A model generated the notes under the pieces. That model searched no databases and was not told the DNA's origin. It saw only the letters and a program-made list of their open reading frames with translations. Positions 13,663 to 26,609 of a DNA stretch of 64,000 nucleotides are shown piece by piece; positions within the stretch are counted from its first letter, which is position 1, and every line of letters begins with the position of its first letter. This stretch comes from Neocallimastix lanati (nom. inval.). Taxonomy: Eukaryota; Neocallimastigomycota; Neocallimastigomycetes; Neocallimastigales; Neocallimastigaceae. The position numbers and the translations under genes are program-made. The DNA lies in the NCBI GenBank assembly GCA_016946835.1, contig JACVTC010000009.1, positions 366,001 through 430,000 of the forward strand, given 5' to 3'.

Positions 13663-13820
13663 TTTTAAGAGCCAGGAACTTATGGCTTATGATTATGTCA
13701 ATTTTATTAATATAATTTACCATATAAGCATTTTATTATTCCAAATTAAATGCTTTTATACCATTATTTTGTGGCTTGTACATTAATTAGATTGCAATAG
13801 TATATTTCATATATATATTC
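13663..13820 (-). repeat. LTR (5' LTR of copy A)
   Basis: Begins TTTTAAGAG (degraded TGTTAAGAG) and shares GGAACTTATGGCTTATGATTATG and TTTTGTGGCTTG-like blocks with the left LTR. The outer end fades into AT repeats near 13820, so no target-site duplication can be read. Confidence 0.6.
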
Positions 13821-14035
13821 AAACTTATTATTTATTATTATAAATTATAATATATAAATTATTATAAATATTATAAATTATTATAATGATACATATATAT
13901 ATATATATATTTTTTTTTTTTTTCTTTATTTTTTTTATTATAATTCAACTTCAACTTCTATCCAATGTCCAATAAAATGAATGTATTTCTTTATGGTTAA
14001 AAAATAAGAAAAAAATAAAATATAAAGTTTATATC

Positions 14036-14070
<35 letters not shown>

Positions 14071-15228
14071 ATAACTATGTAAATATATGCTAAAAACCAT
14101 ATGATTTTAAATATTCAAAAAAACTGAAAATATTGAATGAAACCAAATGAACGTTTAAATGAGACGAAGCGAAAGTAGGGGAGTGAGAGATCGAGCATGT
14201 AACGTAGTGAAGCTGCGTAGAGGCTCGAGATCACCCGAGAGTGAGCGTAGTCGAATTAGTGAATGAAGTTGAATGAAAATATTGATATTAATAATTAAAA
14301 AACTATATAAAATATTGATATTGATATTAATAATAAAAATAACTATATAAAATATTGATATTCTACAAATATAATTATTTATTATTCAAAATAAATAATA
14401 CATAATTTTATAATATAACAGTAATATGGAGATATGAAGTATATATGAAAATATGAAAATATTTTTTATTGCTTAATATTTTAAATTTTTATATTTATTC
14501 TGAATAAAAAATTAGTGTTAATTATTCAATTTTTTTTTAATTAGAAAAATAAAATATTCATTTATTTATTTATTACTTATTAATTATTATTTATTTATTT
14601 ATTACTTATTAATTATTATTTATTATTATTCAATTATTTATTATTTATTATTTATTATTTATTTATTTATTATTTATTATTCAATTATTTAAAAAATATT
14701 TTATAATAAATTATTTAAAGACTTTATTATTTATTTAATTATTTATTCATTGGTTAAAAAAAATTATAAAATGTGGCAATTAATTAAAAAAACTTTGCGA
14801 ATTGCACAATTGCGAAATGATACACATTCATCCAAACAATATAGATTAACTATTTTTTTTTTTACTGTTATTGATATTATTTATTAAAATATTGAAATAA
14901 TAAATAATATCATGATAATCATTAGCATAAAAAAAAAATATTTAAATTATATAAGTATTTGCTTGTTTGATAATCAACCATAATCCTTTATATTTTATAA
15001 TCTATTTACATTATATATATTTATATGAATTATGTTGTACTAATGATATATAAATAATTGAATAATAAATAGTTGAGTAATAAATAATTAAATAATTGAA
15101 TAATAAATAATTGAATAATAATATTAATATTACAAATAAAAAAAAAATTTTTTTTTTAAAAAGGAGGTGAGGGGAAAGTTTGTGTTTAAAAAAAAAAAAA
15201 ATTTTTTTTATAAATTTTATAAAATTAT
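13821..15228. other. Gene-free region with GC-rich island and inverted ATTATTT-related repeats
   Basis: Mostly A/T repeats. The exception is the island at 14159-14275, listed separately. Sequence at 14525-14760 is ATTATTT/ATTA-rich with 'TTCAATTATT' blocks, and 15056-15130 carries the reverse complement pattern (AATAATTGAATAATAAAT), so 14760-15056 sits between inverted satellite-like arms. No exon was recognised. Confidence 0.5.
14159..14275. other. GC-rich island of unknown nature
   Basis: About 110 bases with roughly half G+C in a region otherwise above 85% A+T. It is rich in GA/GC words (GAGACGAAGCGAAAG, GTGAGAGATCGAGC, GGCTCGAGATCACCCGAG) and has short complementary stretches such as CGAGC and GCTCG. 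The plus strand has a 35-codon Arg/Ser-rich open frame from ATG at 14159 to TGA at 14266. No tRNA or known RNA fold was recognised. It could be a fragment of an inserted repeat, a structured RNA or a short peptide gene; none of these is established. Confidence 0.4.
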
Positions 15229-16414
15229 TATTATTTATTATTTAATATTATTATTTATTATTTATTATTTATTATTTATTATTTATTATTTATTATTTAT
15301 TATTTATTATTTATTATTTATTATTTATTATTTATTATTTATTATTTATTATTTATTATTTATTATTTATTATTTATTATTTATTATTTATTATTTATTA
15401 TTTATTATTTATTATTTATTATTTATTATTTATTATTTATTATTTATTATTTATTATTTATTATTTATTATTTATTATTTATTATTTATTATTTATTATT
15501 TATTATTTATTATTTATTATTTATTATTTATTATTTATTATTTATTATTTATTATTTAATTATTTATTATTTATTATTTATTAATAAATAGTCTTTTTTA
15601 TTATTTATTAATTATTATTTATTATTTATTAATTATTATTCAATTATTTATTATTTATTATTTATTATTTATTATTTAATTATTTATTATTTATTATTTA
15701 TTAATAAATACTCTTTTTAATTATTTATTATTTATTATTTATTATTTATTATTTATTATTTATTATTTATTATTTATTATTTATTATTTATTATTTATTA
15801 TTTATTATTTATTATTTATTATTTATTATTTATTATTTATTATTTATTATTTATTATTTATTATTTATTATTTATTATTTATTATTTATTATTTATTATT
15901 TATTATTTATTATTTATTATTTAATTATTTATTATTTATTATTTATTAATAAATAGTCTTTTTTATTATTTATTAATTATTATTTATTATTTATTAATTA
16001 TTATTCAATTATTTATTATTTATTATTTATTATTTATTATTTAATTATTTATTATTTATTATTTATTAATAAATACTCTTTTTAATTATTTATTATTTAT
16101 TATTTATTATTTATTATTTATTATTTATTATTTATTATTTATTATTTATTATTTATTATTTATTATTTATTATTTATTATTTATTATTTATTATTTATTA
16201 TTTATTATTTATTATTTATTATTTATTATTTATTATTTATTATTTATTATTTATTATTTATTATTTATTATTTATTATTTGTTATTTATTATTTATTATT
16301 TATTATTCAATTATTTATTAATAAATAGTCTTTTTTATTATTTATTATTTATTATTTATTATTTATTATTTATTATTTATTATTCAATTATTTATTATTT
16401 ATTATTTATTATTA
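15229..16414. repeat. ATTATTT heptamer satellite array with higher-order units
   Basis: About 1.2 kb of the seven-base unit ATTATTT, interrupted at regular intervals by spacers TTAATAAATAGTCTTTTTTA and TTAATAAATACTCTTTTTAA. The AGTC spacer recurs near 15590, 15956 and 16328, so the higher-order period is about 365-372 bases. The long uninterrupted reading frame across it is an artefact of a repeat unit without stops and is not a gene. The reverse-complement family reappears at 59396-60990 and, degraded, at about 17745-17880. Confidence 0.9.
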
Positions 16415-17391
16415 AGTATATATAAAAATACAAAGAAAGATAATAAACAAATTGATTTAACTATTTTTTTTTTAATTTTTTTATTTGAAATTTTATTTTA
16501 ACATTTTATTTTTCTTCTTCTTCTTCAAATCCAATTTCTGATTTTCATTGTCAAATGAAAATAAAATTGATAAAAAAAACCTTTTTTTATTCATTAAATA
16601 TAAAACAAATAAAATAATAATAATAATAATAATAATAATGATAATAATAATAATAATAATAATATTTTTTTATGAAAATAGGTGTAGCCCATTTATTTTA
16701 TTATTTTATATTTTTTTTTTTTATTGCTTTATTTTTGTTTTTATTTTATTATTATTTTATTATTATTTTATTATTATTTTATTATTTTTTTAATATATAT
16801 ATATATAATGAAATAAAAGGAAATAAAAGTATACTATTGAAAATTTATAAAATAGAAATGATTTAATAACTATTACATTTAAAAAATATTAAAAAAAAAA
16901 AAAAACTTTATCTATAATAATTTATTTATCTGGTGTAAAATTGTGGATGGATTTTTTTTTTTTAAAAAAAAAAAAATAAAATAAAATAAAATAAAAAATA
17001 AAATAAAAAAAATAAAATAAAATAAAATAAAAAATTAATAAAAAAAAAAATAGGATATGATATTATAAAAAATAAAAAAAAAATTAAAATTAAAAAATAA
17101 AAAATAAAAAAGAGATTAAAAAATATTTATATATAAAGATGATTTATATGGTTGTATGGATGTATTCTTAAAACATAAAAATATTATTCATTCTAAATAG
17201 TGAAATTGAGAAAATTAATTATTTTTTTTTACATAAAATTAGTGGATAGAATAAATAAATTATAATTTATTTATTTATTATTTATTATTTATTTATTTAT
17301 TATTTATTATATATTTATTTATTTATTGGTTTGTTTATAAAATTAATAACCAATGCAATATTATGGATGGATAAAACAAATTGATCATTAA

Positions 17392-17435
<44 letters not shown>

Positions 17436-18183
17436 AATTATTTTCTCCTTTTTTTTTTTATATATAATTCTATTTTTATAAAAGTCTTTTTTCTATTTCT
17501 ATTTCTATTTTCTTTTTTTTCTTTTTCTTTATTTTATTTTTGCTCATTTTTACGTCATAAAAGTGGCCAAACTTTATTTTATTTTTTCTTTTTTTATATA
17601 AATATGGTAATTATTTCTAACTGGAAAAGTTTCTTTTATAAAAAATACAAATATAAATATTAAATACAAATATTAAATATGAATATAAATGGAAAATATG
17701 GAAAATAAATATTTAAAAAATAAATTAAAAAAATTATAATGGAATAATAAATAATGGAATAATAAATAATAAAAAGAATATAAAGAGTATTTATTAATAT
17801 ATAATAAATAATAAATAATAAAAGGAATATAAAGAGCATATATTAATATATATAATAAATAATAAATAATAAATAAATAAGATAGAGAAATTATACTAGT
17901 AGATATATACAAATACAAATAAAACAAATATAACAAATATTTATATATCATAAATATATAACAAATATACAACTAATGCAACAAATATAATGAATATATA
18001 ACAAATATAACAAATATAATGAATATAACAAATATATAAATATAATGATAATGAAGTCATTCAGTAAAAGACATGCAATAATAAAAATATAAATATAAAT
18101 ATATGTAAATAAAAATAATACTTGTATATAATTCTATATATAACATTTATTTCATAATTTATAGTTACGCATTTTATAGTTAT
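16415..18183. other. Gene-free A/T region
   Basis: Contains AAT and ATTA repeats, A and T runs, and at about 17745-17880 a degraded piece of the heptamer family in reverse orientation, with AAAGAGTATTTATTAATA blocks. No splice-bounded coding segment was seen. Confidence 0.5.
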
Positions 18184-18500
18184 ATGTATTTTATATTTAG
18201 ATATTTACATGTATTTTATATGTATTTTATATTTAGATATTTACATGTATTTTATATGTATTTTATATTTAGATATTTACATGTATTTTATATGTATTTT
18301 ATATTTAGATATTTACATGTATTTTATATGTATTTTATATTTAGATATTTACATGTATTTTATATGTATTTTATATTTAGATATTTACATGTATTTTATA
18401 TGTATTTTATATTTAGATATTTACATGTATTTTATATGTATTTTATATTTAGATATTTACATGTATTTTATATGTATTTTATATTTAGATATTTATTTTA
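18184..18500. repeat. 36-base minisatellite, about 8-9 copies
   Basis: Near-perfect tandem copies of a 36-base unit made of ATGTATTTTAT, ATTTAGATATTTAC and ATGTATTTTAT. Because 36 is divisible by three, both frames stay open as a 12-residue repeat, but nothing suggests translation. The copies are almost identical, so the expansion is recent. Confidence 0.9.
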
Positions 18501-18837
18501 TATATAAATATTATTCTATACAAAGTAAAGTATTCTACAGTTTTATATTAAAATCTGGTGGATCATTTATTTATTTATTTATTTACATATTTATTTATTT
18601 ATTTATTTAATTTATATATCACAACTATAAATATGGATAGAAAATTTTATTTTTTTATAATTCTTTTATCATTTGCATTTTTTTCTTTTATTATTATTAA
18701 ATATAATTATTAATAAAATACTTGAATATAATAATATTCAATGTATTATATATAATTATTATTAAAAATAATTTATTATCTATTTATGATATATATTATT
18801 TATTTATTTATGATATATATATCTATTATCTATTATA

Positions 18838-19012
18838 TATTTATTATATATTTATTATTATATTTATTATTATATTTATTATTATATTTATTATTATATT
18901 TATTATTTTATTTATTATTATATTTATTATTATATTTATTATTATATTTATTATTATATTTATTATTATATTTATCATTATATTTATTATTATATTTATT
19001 ATTATATATAAT
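18838..19012. repeat. 12-base minisatellite (ATATTTATTATT)
   Basis: About 14 copies of ATATTTATTATT with rare changes (one TTTT, one ATC variant). No gene is associated. Confidence 0.85.
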
Positions 19013-22000
19013 ATTATATTTTAAGTAAAGTTTGAACAAGTTGTTATACAAAGATGTTAAGTACAATTATGATTAATTTTGAACTTTGACATTTTTTAAT
19101 TGTTATAACTTTATTATTTCATTACTATTCATATATTATTATATATTTCTATATATATTATATTTTATATATTTTTTATATTATTTATTATTATTTATTA
19201 TTTATTATTATTATTTATTATTTATTATTTATTATTTAGTATATATATTTCTATATTTTATTATTTTATATTTTAAATAAATTATATTTATTTAATATTT
19301 ATATATTATTCAATTATTTATTATTTATTATTTATATATTATATTTGAATATGTATATTTTTTTATTTATATTTATTATTCCTTATATTTATATTTATTT
19401 TCTATTTATTTGTATTTATTATTTATTATTTATTTATATATCTGTTTACATAGGTAAATTAATAATATAATTTGTATTATCTTTTTTTTTATTTAAATTA
19501 AAAAAAAGAAAAAAACGTTTTTAATTAAATAAAACTTTAATTAATATTAAATTTTATTTGAAAGGAATAATATTAAACATAATTGATTTCTGTGCTACTG
19601 AAATAAATTAAATTTAAATTAATTTTTAAATAATAACAATGCTTGATAACTTTAAGGAATAGTAAACTTAATTTTTTATTAAAAATGTTTAGAATTACCA
19701 AAGAAAAAGAAAAATTTAAATAAAAAATTTTTAATTAAATAATAGTAATTAAAAATTCAACAGCAAAAGATGGTGTCGTTTTTCCTCTGCTCAAAAGTAT
19801 TATAAAAGTTTCAATTTTTGCAATAGGTATATATTTTAAATAATTTAAATAATTTATATATAATTTTTCTTTTTTGTTATTTAAATAGTAGATATGAAAT
19901 ATGAAAATACTGAGATAAAAAATTAATAGGAATACATTTAAAAAAAACATAAAATAAAACAGAATAAAGTAAAAATACATAAATAATATTTAAACAAAAA
20001 AAACAATTATATCTAAAAAATAAATGATTTAATTTTTAACATTCTTATTATTATGCAAATATTTCATTTATCATCTATAAATGAAAAAAAAAGTTTAATA
20101 TTGATTTAATTCAATTTATTCAATGGTATATGATAATGCTTATAGTTACTTATTTTCATTTTATTAATAAATTGTCATTCTATAAACGTTTTGATATATA
20201 AATATATATAAAAAAAATTAGATTTAAATATTATTAATGACAATAAAAATTCATAATAGATATTATACACTTTTTTTTCTTTTTTTTTTTTTTTAATACA
20301 AATATAAGATTGATATTTTATAAAAATTTGATAATTTTCATAAAATAAAAGAAAAAAAAATAATTAATAAAAATGAAAAAAATATATAGAAATTAAAGTG
20401 GGTTAAAATGAGGGTAGCTATAAGGTCAATAATAGTAATAATAGTATATATATATGTTATAAATACAGAAGAAAAAAAATAATTATATAATAATAGATAA
20501 TAAATAATAAATAATAGTAATAATAATAAATAAATAATAATAAATTATAATAAGATCAATATTATTATTAATATTAATATTTTATTATTATTTAGTTGCA
20601 ACAAATACTATTAATATAAAATGGTTTACAAAATCTATTGAATATAATCATAATAATGATTTGTTAATGATGAAAAGACACAATAACTAATAGATAAATA
20701 TAGTATTGTAATACTTTTTTTTTTTTTTTTCATAATTATAATTAATTAAATAAAAAAAATAATAAAAAAAATAAAGATAATAATAATAAAGATAATAATA
20801 ATTATAAATAATAATATCAATAATATTATATTAATAATAATTTAATAAATGAATAATAATAATTGACAAGATTTTGTTTCATATCCATAATTATTATTAT
20901 GAGATGCGGTTAGTAAAAAAATTTAATCTAACTGTTAAAATAATATATTATTCTTTTAAAATAAAAAAATTTATATTATTATTATTTATTGTATTTTTTA
21001 GGATCTTGATATTTTAATTAATAATTAATACTCTTACATAGTTAATAGCCTATTTTAATTATAGTTTTATAAGTTTTTTAGTTTTTTAAAAATAAAAAAT
21101 ATATCATCATTAGTAAATATCCAATATTTATTTTTTATATTATCTTAAACTATGATATTTTAATTAACAACTAATTATATTCTTTCATTTACTTAAATAT
21201 TAATAATAATTAATACTGTTACATGTTCAAAAGTATATGTAAAATATTTACTACATTTAAATATTTATTTTAATTAATTTATATATTTTTCATGATATTA
21301 TCATCGACTTGCTCTTTCATCTTCTTATCTTTCTTTATTACTTTTCTTCATCAAATTTTTAACGTATCATTTAAATAAAATTCACTGTTAATTATGTAAA
21401 TTGAAAGTGAAAAGTTTCAAATTATAATGGATACTCAATTGTCTCCACATTTTTTTTTTTTTTTTTTTCTATTATTATCTTATTTATATATATATAATTA
21501 ATCTATAAAATATTTATTAATATTTATTAATATTTATTAATATTTAATTTATTTATTTTTATTTACATTTATTTATATTTATTAATATTTACTAATATTT
21601 ATTAATATTTATTAATATTTATTTATATTTATTTATATTTATCTATTTATTTATTTATTTATGTTGGTACCTTTGAAAGGATTAAATAGTAATTAAAAAT
21701 TTTTTTATATTTAAAGTTTTTTTTATTTATTTTTATAAACAAGCACAAAATAAATTAAAAGGTCTTTTTTATAAATATTAAAGTTCTAATCATCCAATAG
21801 AAAATTTAATTTATATTAATATACAATTTAATACAATACTATAATAAATAGATTAATATATTATATAAACCTATAAAATATAATGGTAATATATTATGTA
21901 TAATATAATATGGTAGAATTAGATATAAAATTAATTAATAGAGAATAATAGTATGATTATAAAAAACCAAAAAATTAAATTTATACAAATTAAATATTTA

Positions 22001-24069
22001 TAATAAACATTACCATTATTATATAATAAATAAATAAATAAATAGATAAATAATAAATAAATAAACAAATAATAAATAATAGCGTTATATAATTCATAAT
22101 AATAAATATTTATTAGTAATAGATAATTCATAATAATATTAATAATTATTAGTAATAAATAATTATTTCTTATTACTCTTTTAATTAATATTGACCATTT
22201 ATTATTAGAAGTATTGTCAATAAAATTAAGACTAATAATATCTTTATTTTTTATATGAAAATAAATAAGCATCTTTGTTTTCATTAATTATTAATTAACC
22301 ACCTTCTAATTATAAATTGATTTTTTAATTATAAAATGACATTTTAATTATGAAGTGACTTTTTAATATAATTTATATATGTTATTTTAAATTTACTATT
22401 ATTATTATTAGAGTATTCTTTTATCTTGCCTTTTACTTTTGTAAAATCTTGTCTTTATAGTTTTTCCTATTTCTTCAATGATAAAAATATTTTTTTCATT
22501 ATTTTTAAGATATATTCTAAATACTGATGATTTAAATAATATTTTATAATATTTGAATAAAAAAATATTATTATAATCCATCATCTATTGATAAACTTTT
22601 TTTTTTATTATCTATGAAATAGACTTTTGAATATGAAAACTTTGACTTTTAATCAACTTAAAAAAAGTGTAATAATAGTGTGAAAATTATGATACTAAGT
22701 TTTTATTTGAAGAATAAAATGATGATGCTTAATTCTTGTTCTGATGTAGATGAAGTGCACCATTATTCTATCATAATTATTCTATCATAATTATTTTATT
22801 AATGAAAAATAAAAATAAAAATAAATTTTTTTCTTTTTTTTTGTATTCTGTTAAATTTCTATTGAATTAAATCCATTGTATAATATATTATTTAGATATA
22901 TTAACAATATATTTCTAATATATATTCTAATATATAATTAATATATAGTTAATATAAATTAATTTTAATATAATTTTTTTTTTATTATTTAAAAGGTATA
23001 AAAATTTTAATAAAAATTAAATAAATAAATAATATAAAATTAAATAAATAAATAAATAAATGAAATAAATAAATAATATAAACTTTAATATATATGAAAA
23101 TAATTTAAAAGAATAAGGGTTAGTTTTTACATTTCAAATTTTTTTTTTTTATTATTATTTAAACTTTTTAAATCTTCATAAATATTCAAATATTTAATGA
23201 AAGAATAAAAAAATTTTATATTTTATTTTATTTTATTTTATCCTTTATTTTTTTTTTTTTTTATAATTTTTATTCAGTTGTAATAAATTTGCTTTTTTAT
23301 TTTTATTATTTTTATTATTTTGTTTTATTTTTTTTTTTAGTTTATTTTATTTCTTTTTTATTGTAAATTTATGATTTTTAGAATTTATATAATTTTTTTT
23401 TCTAAAAAAAAAAAATAAATATAAAAAAAGAAAAACAAAATATAAAAATAAAATATCGATGTAATAAAAAAGAAATATAATAATAATAATAATAGTAATA
23501 ATAATATTATTAATAAAAATAAAATCCAAATTTATATACATTTAAAAAAAAATATATTATATTATAAATTTCATTCTTTGAAATTGGAGCTGATATATTA
23601 ATTATATTTGCTGATAACATATATATTCTTTTTTTTTTGAAATGATAAACACAAATTACAATTAAATACAAGGATAAAGAAAAAAAAAAAAAAAAAATAG
23701 AATAAGAAAAATAATTAAAATAATAAAAAATAATAAAAATAATAAAAAAAAATAAATATAATATCAAACCTTTAAATTTTTATAGAATAAAAATTAAATA
23801 GGTATATATTTGATGAATTTTATTATATGTAATTTTTATAAAGAATATAAAATTTCATGAATTACAATATTATATAATTATTATTTAATTCATCATATTA
23901 AATATAAAAAGTATAAATGGATACAATCTAGACATTTTAATACTTGTATTTTATATGCTAATATTAATAATAATTATTATAATTATATATATGTTTGATA
24001 TATTATTATATATAAAATAAAATATAAAATTTTGATTTTTGAAAAAATTTTGATACTAATAAAACTATA

Positions 24070-24105
<36 letters not shown>

Positions 24106-24348
24106 TTTCGTCTCTTTTATATTTAATATAAATACACAGGAAAGATACACATTTAAAACAAATAAAAAAAATAAAAAAATAGCAAAACAACAACAACAAA
24201 AAAAAAAAAACATGAAATAAAAAGATATTCATAGAAGCAATTATATACAAAAAAAATATATATATATAAATATAAAATAAAAAAAAATAAAATAAAATAT
24301 AATAAAAAAATAGTTAAATAATATATAGAATAAAATATATATATAGTC
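19013..24348. other. Gene-free A/T region upstream of the FAM135 gene
   Basis: About 5.3 kb without a supported gene. It includes TATTTATTA-type repeats (21500-21660), AT runs and T/A homopolymers. The only coding-like piece is a possible exon pair at 19745-19926, discussed as a finding. The promoter of the plus-strand gene starting at 24349 lies at the right end; no motif is defensible. Confidence 0.5.
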
Positions 24349-25553
24349 ATGAATAGTTCCCTTGGTGATAAATTATATAAATCAAAGGTAAAAAATCATT
24401 ATGAGCTATACGTACAACTAGGAAATTTCAAAAATATTGATATTAGATACTCAGGGTAATATAATAGTGAAATGATTGGAAATAATTGTTTTATAATAGT
24501 AAAAATTCTTTGGGCGATATACTTATATAACTTTATATATATATATAAATATACATTTTATTTATTTTATTTATTTTTATAATAATTTATTTAAACTCAA
24601 TAAAGGAAATATCAATTGAGAATAAAAGCTTTTATTGGTCCAAATGAAAATACCCCCAAAAAATATTTTAAAGTTGATAAAAAGAAATGTGAAAATGAAA
24701 TAAAACAGGATAGTCAATCCACAGATTTATCAGGTATATTTTGAAATTCGATTTATCTATTTTGTCTCTATTATATATTATTATTGTTATTTCTATTTTT
24801 TTTTTTTTTTATTTTTTTTATTTTATTTTATTTTATTTTATTTTGTAAGCAATATAAAATATTTATTTAAAATAAATTATATATTTAATTATTAATAAGA
24901 AAAATCAATTCTAATGAAAATAAAAAATATATATATTTAATTTTATTATTTATTATATATATATATATATATATTTTTTTTTTTTTGAAAAAATATAAAA
25001 GATAATAGTAACTCTAATAGATATCAATCTTTTCAAGAAAATAAGAAATATAGAAAAGGGATAACATATTATTGTAAACCAATAACTATAGAATATGAAT
25101 TTCAAAAAGAAAATGTTAATGAAACCGTCTGTTTCGTTTTAAATAAACCCGTCAATATTCAAAAAAGGGAATCTAAATCCTCTAAAAGAAAATCCATTCT
25201 TGGATCTACTTCATCTATTGTTCGTTCTAATACCAGTAAAAGATTTTCATTATATTCATTATATCGACATGATTCTAAAAGAACTTCTATAAGTAGTAAT
25301 AGTAGTCTTACTACTAGTAATATTTTAAGTGGTTCTCTCACCAATGGAAGAGAGAATGAAAATGTAAATAATATATTAGAATCTGAAAAACATGATGATC
25401 AGTATTCCTCAATTTCTTCTAGTTATGGTGGCATTAAGTCTTTACCTTCCTCCTTACTAGAACAAGAAATAGGTTATGAGAAAATGAGTGAAAAGGATTT
25501 AAATGTCTATCTTGTCTTTAGGTTTTATGTACAAAAAGAAGAAAAGTAAAGAT

Positions 25554-25584
<31 letters not shown>

Positions 25585-26578
25585 ATATATTATTTAAAAT
25601 TATTATTATTATTATAATTTTAATTATTTTAATTATATAATTATATCATCATTATATCAATATATTATATTATTATATATATATTAATTATATCTTATTG
25701 TATTTTATTATATTATATCTATTAATATATTATTATTTATATATCTTCTTTAATTATATTATATAACTTTTTTAAATAATGATTTAATTTTTATGAATAA
25801 AAATAAAAAAAAAAAAAAAAAAATTTATCAATCAATTATTAATGATTTGGCCATTATTAATAGACAAAGAACTTTTTATAAAAAAATAAAAGATCAAACC
25901 TACTTTATTGGTAATTTAGATCAATTAATAGATCAATGCTTCTTTAGAAGATTTGCAACTATAGATTTTGGTTATTTATATTATGGTGAATGGAATATGT
26001 TTATATCCTTTTGTAGTACGGGATATCAAGCAAAACCAAAAGATTTACTCATGGCCGATCTTTATAACTTAAAAAGTCGTAATGATAGTAGTTCAAGTAT
26101 ATCGGATTTTTTTTCACATCCTTCTCATGCTGTCCTATCTAATTATAACAATATTAGCAATGATAAAAGAAGAAATAGTTCTCTTTTCTCATATAATAAT
26201 AAAAGAAGTAGCTCTATTGATGTTCTTTTAAATATTAATAAAAAGAAGACTGTAGGTGGAAGGGAATTAAAAAGAAGTTTCAGTGATGATAATGTTAATA
26301 ATAGTTTCCAAATAGATGAAAAGAAAAGTGTAAGTTTATATATATTAATAAAAATATTTATAAATGGAAATTATATAATATATTGAATAATATTATTATT
26401 ATATTATATATTATTATATTATTAATTTATTGAATAATATTATATTATTATTATTATATTATATATTATTATATTATAAATTATTATATTTTATTCATTT
26501 ATATGATAATATTAAATAATTTATTTTAACAACAATACTCAAAATTTTATTTTGTTCAATACTCATGTTATTATTAAA

Positions 26579-26609
<31 letters not shown>

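Larger units (their letters stand above)
11936..13820 (-). mobile_element. Degraded copia-type LTR element, copy A
   Basis: Two direct repeats of about 160 bases (11936-12097 and 13663-about 13820) share the sense-strand pattern 'TGTTAAGA...GAACTTATGGCTTATGATTATGTCAA' in degraded form and flank about 1.56 kb. Orientation is minus: the sequence next to the left repeat (12098-12110) is, on the minus strand, a purine tract of A and G typical of a polypurine tract before a 3' LTR. The sequence next to the right repeat (13648-13662) matches the anticodon-arm region of tRNA-Lys(CTT), as expected for a primer-binding site after the 5' LTR. The interior has no long open frame and no reverse transcriptase motif that I could place. 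Same structure as copy B at 33180. It is a decayed or non-autonomous element. Right boundary is approximate. Confidence 0.75.

Noticed and set aside
15167-15559. Long open frame of Ile/Leu/Tyr repeats
   Set aside because: It is the ATTATTT heptamer read without stops; the unit, not selection, keeps it open.
18184-18500. CRISPR array
   Set aside because: Tandem repeats without unique spacers in a eukaryotic region.
18184-18610. Two overlapping 12-residue-repeat proteins
   Set aside because: Both come from a 36-base minisatellite, whose length divisible by three leaves several frames open.
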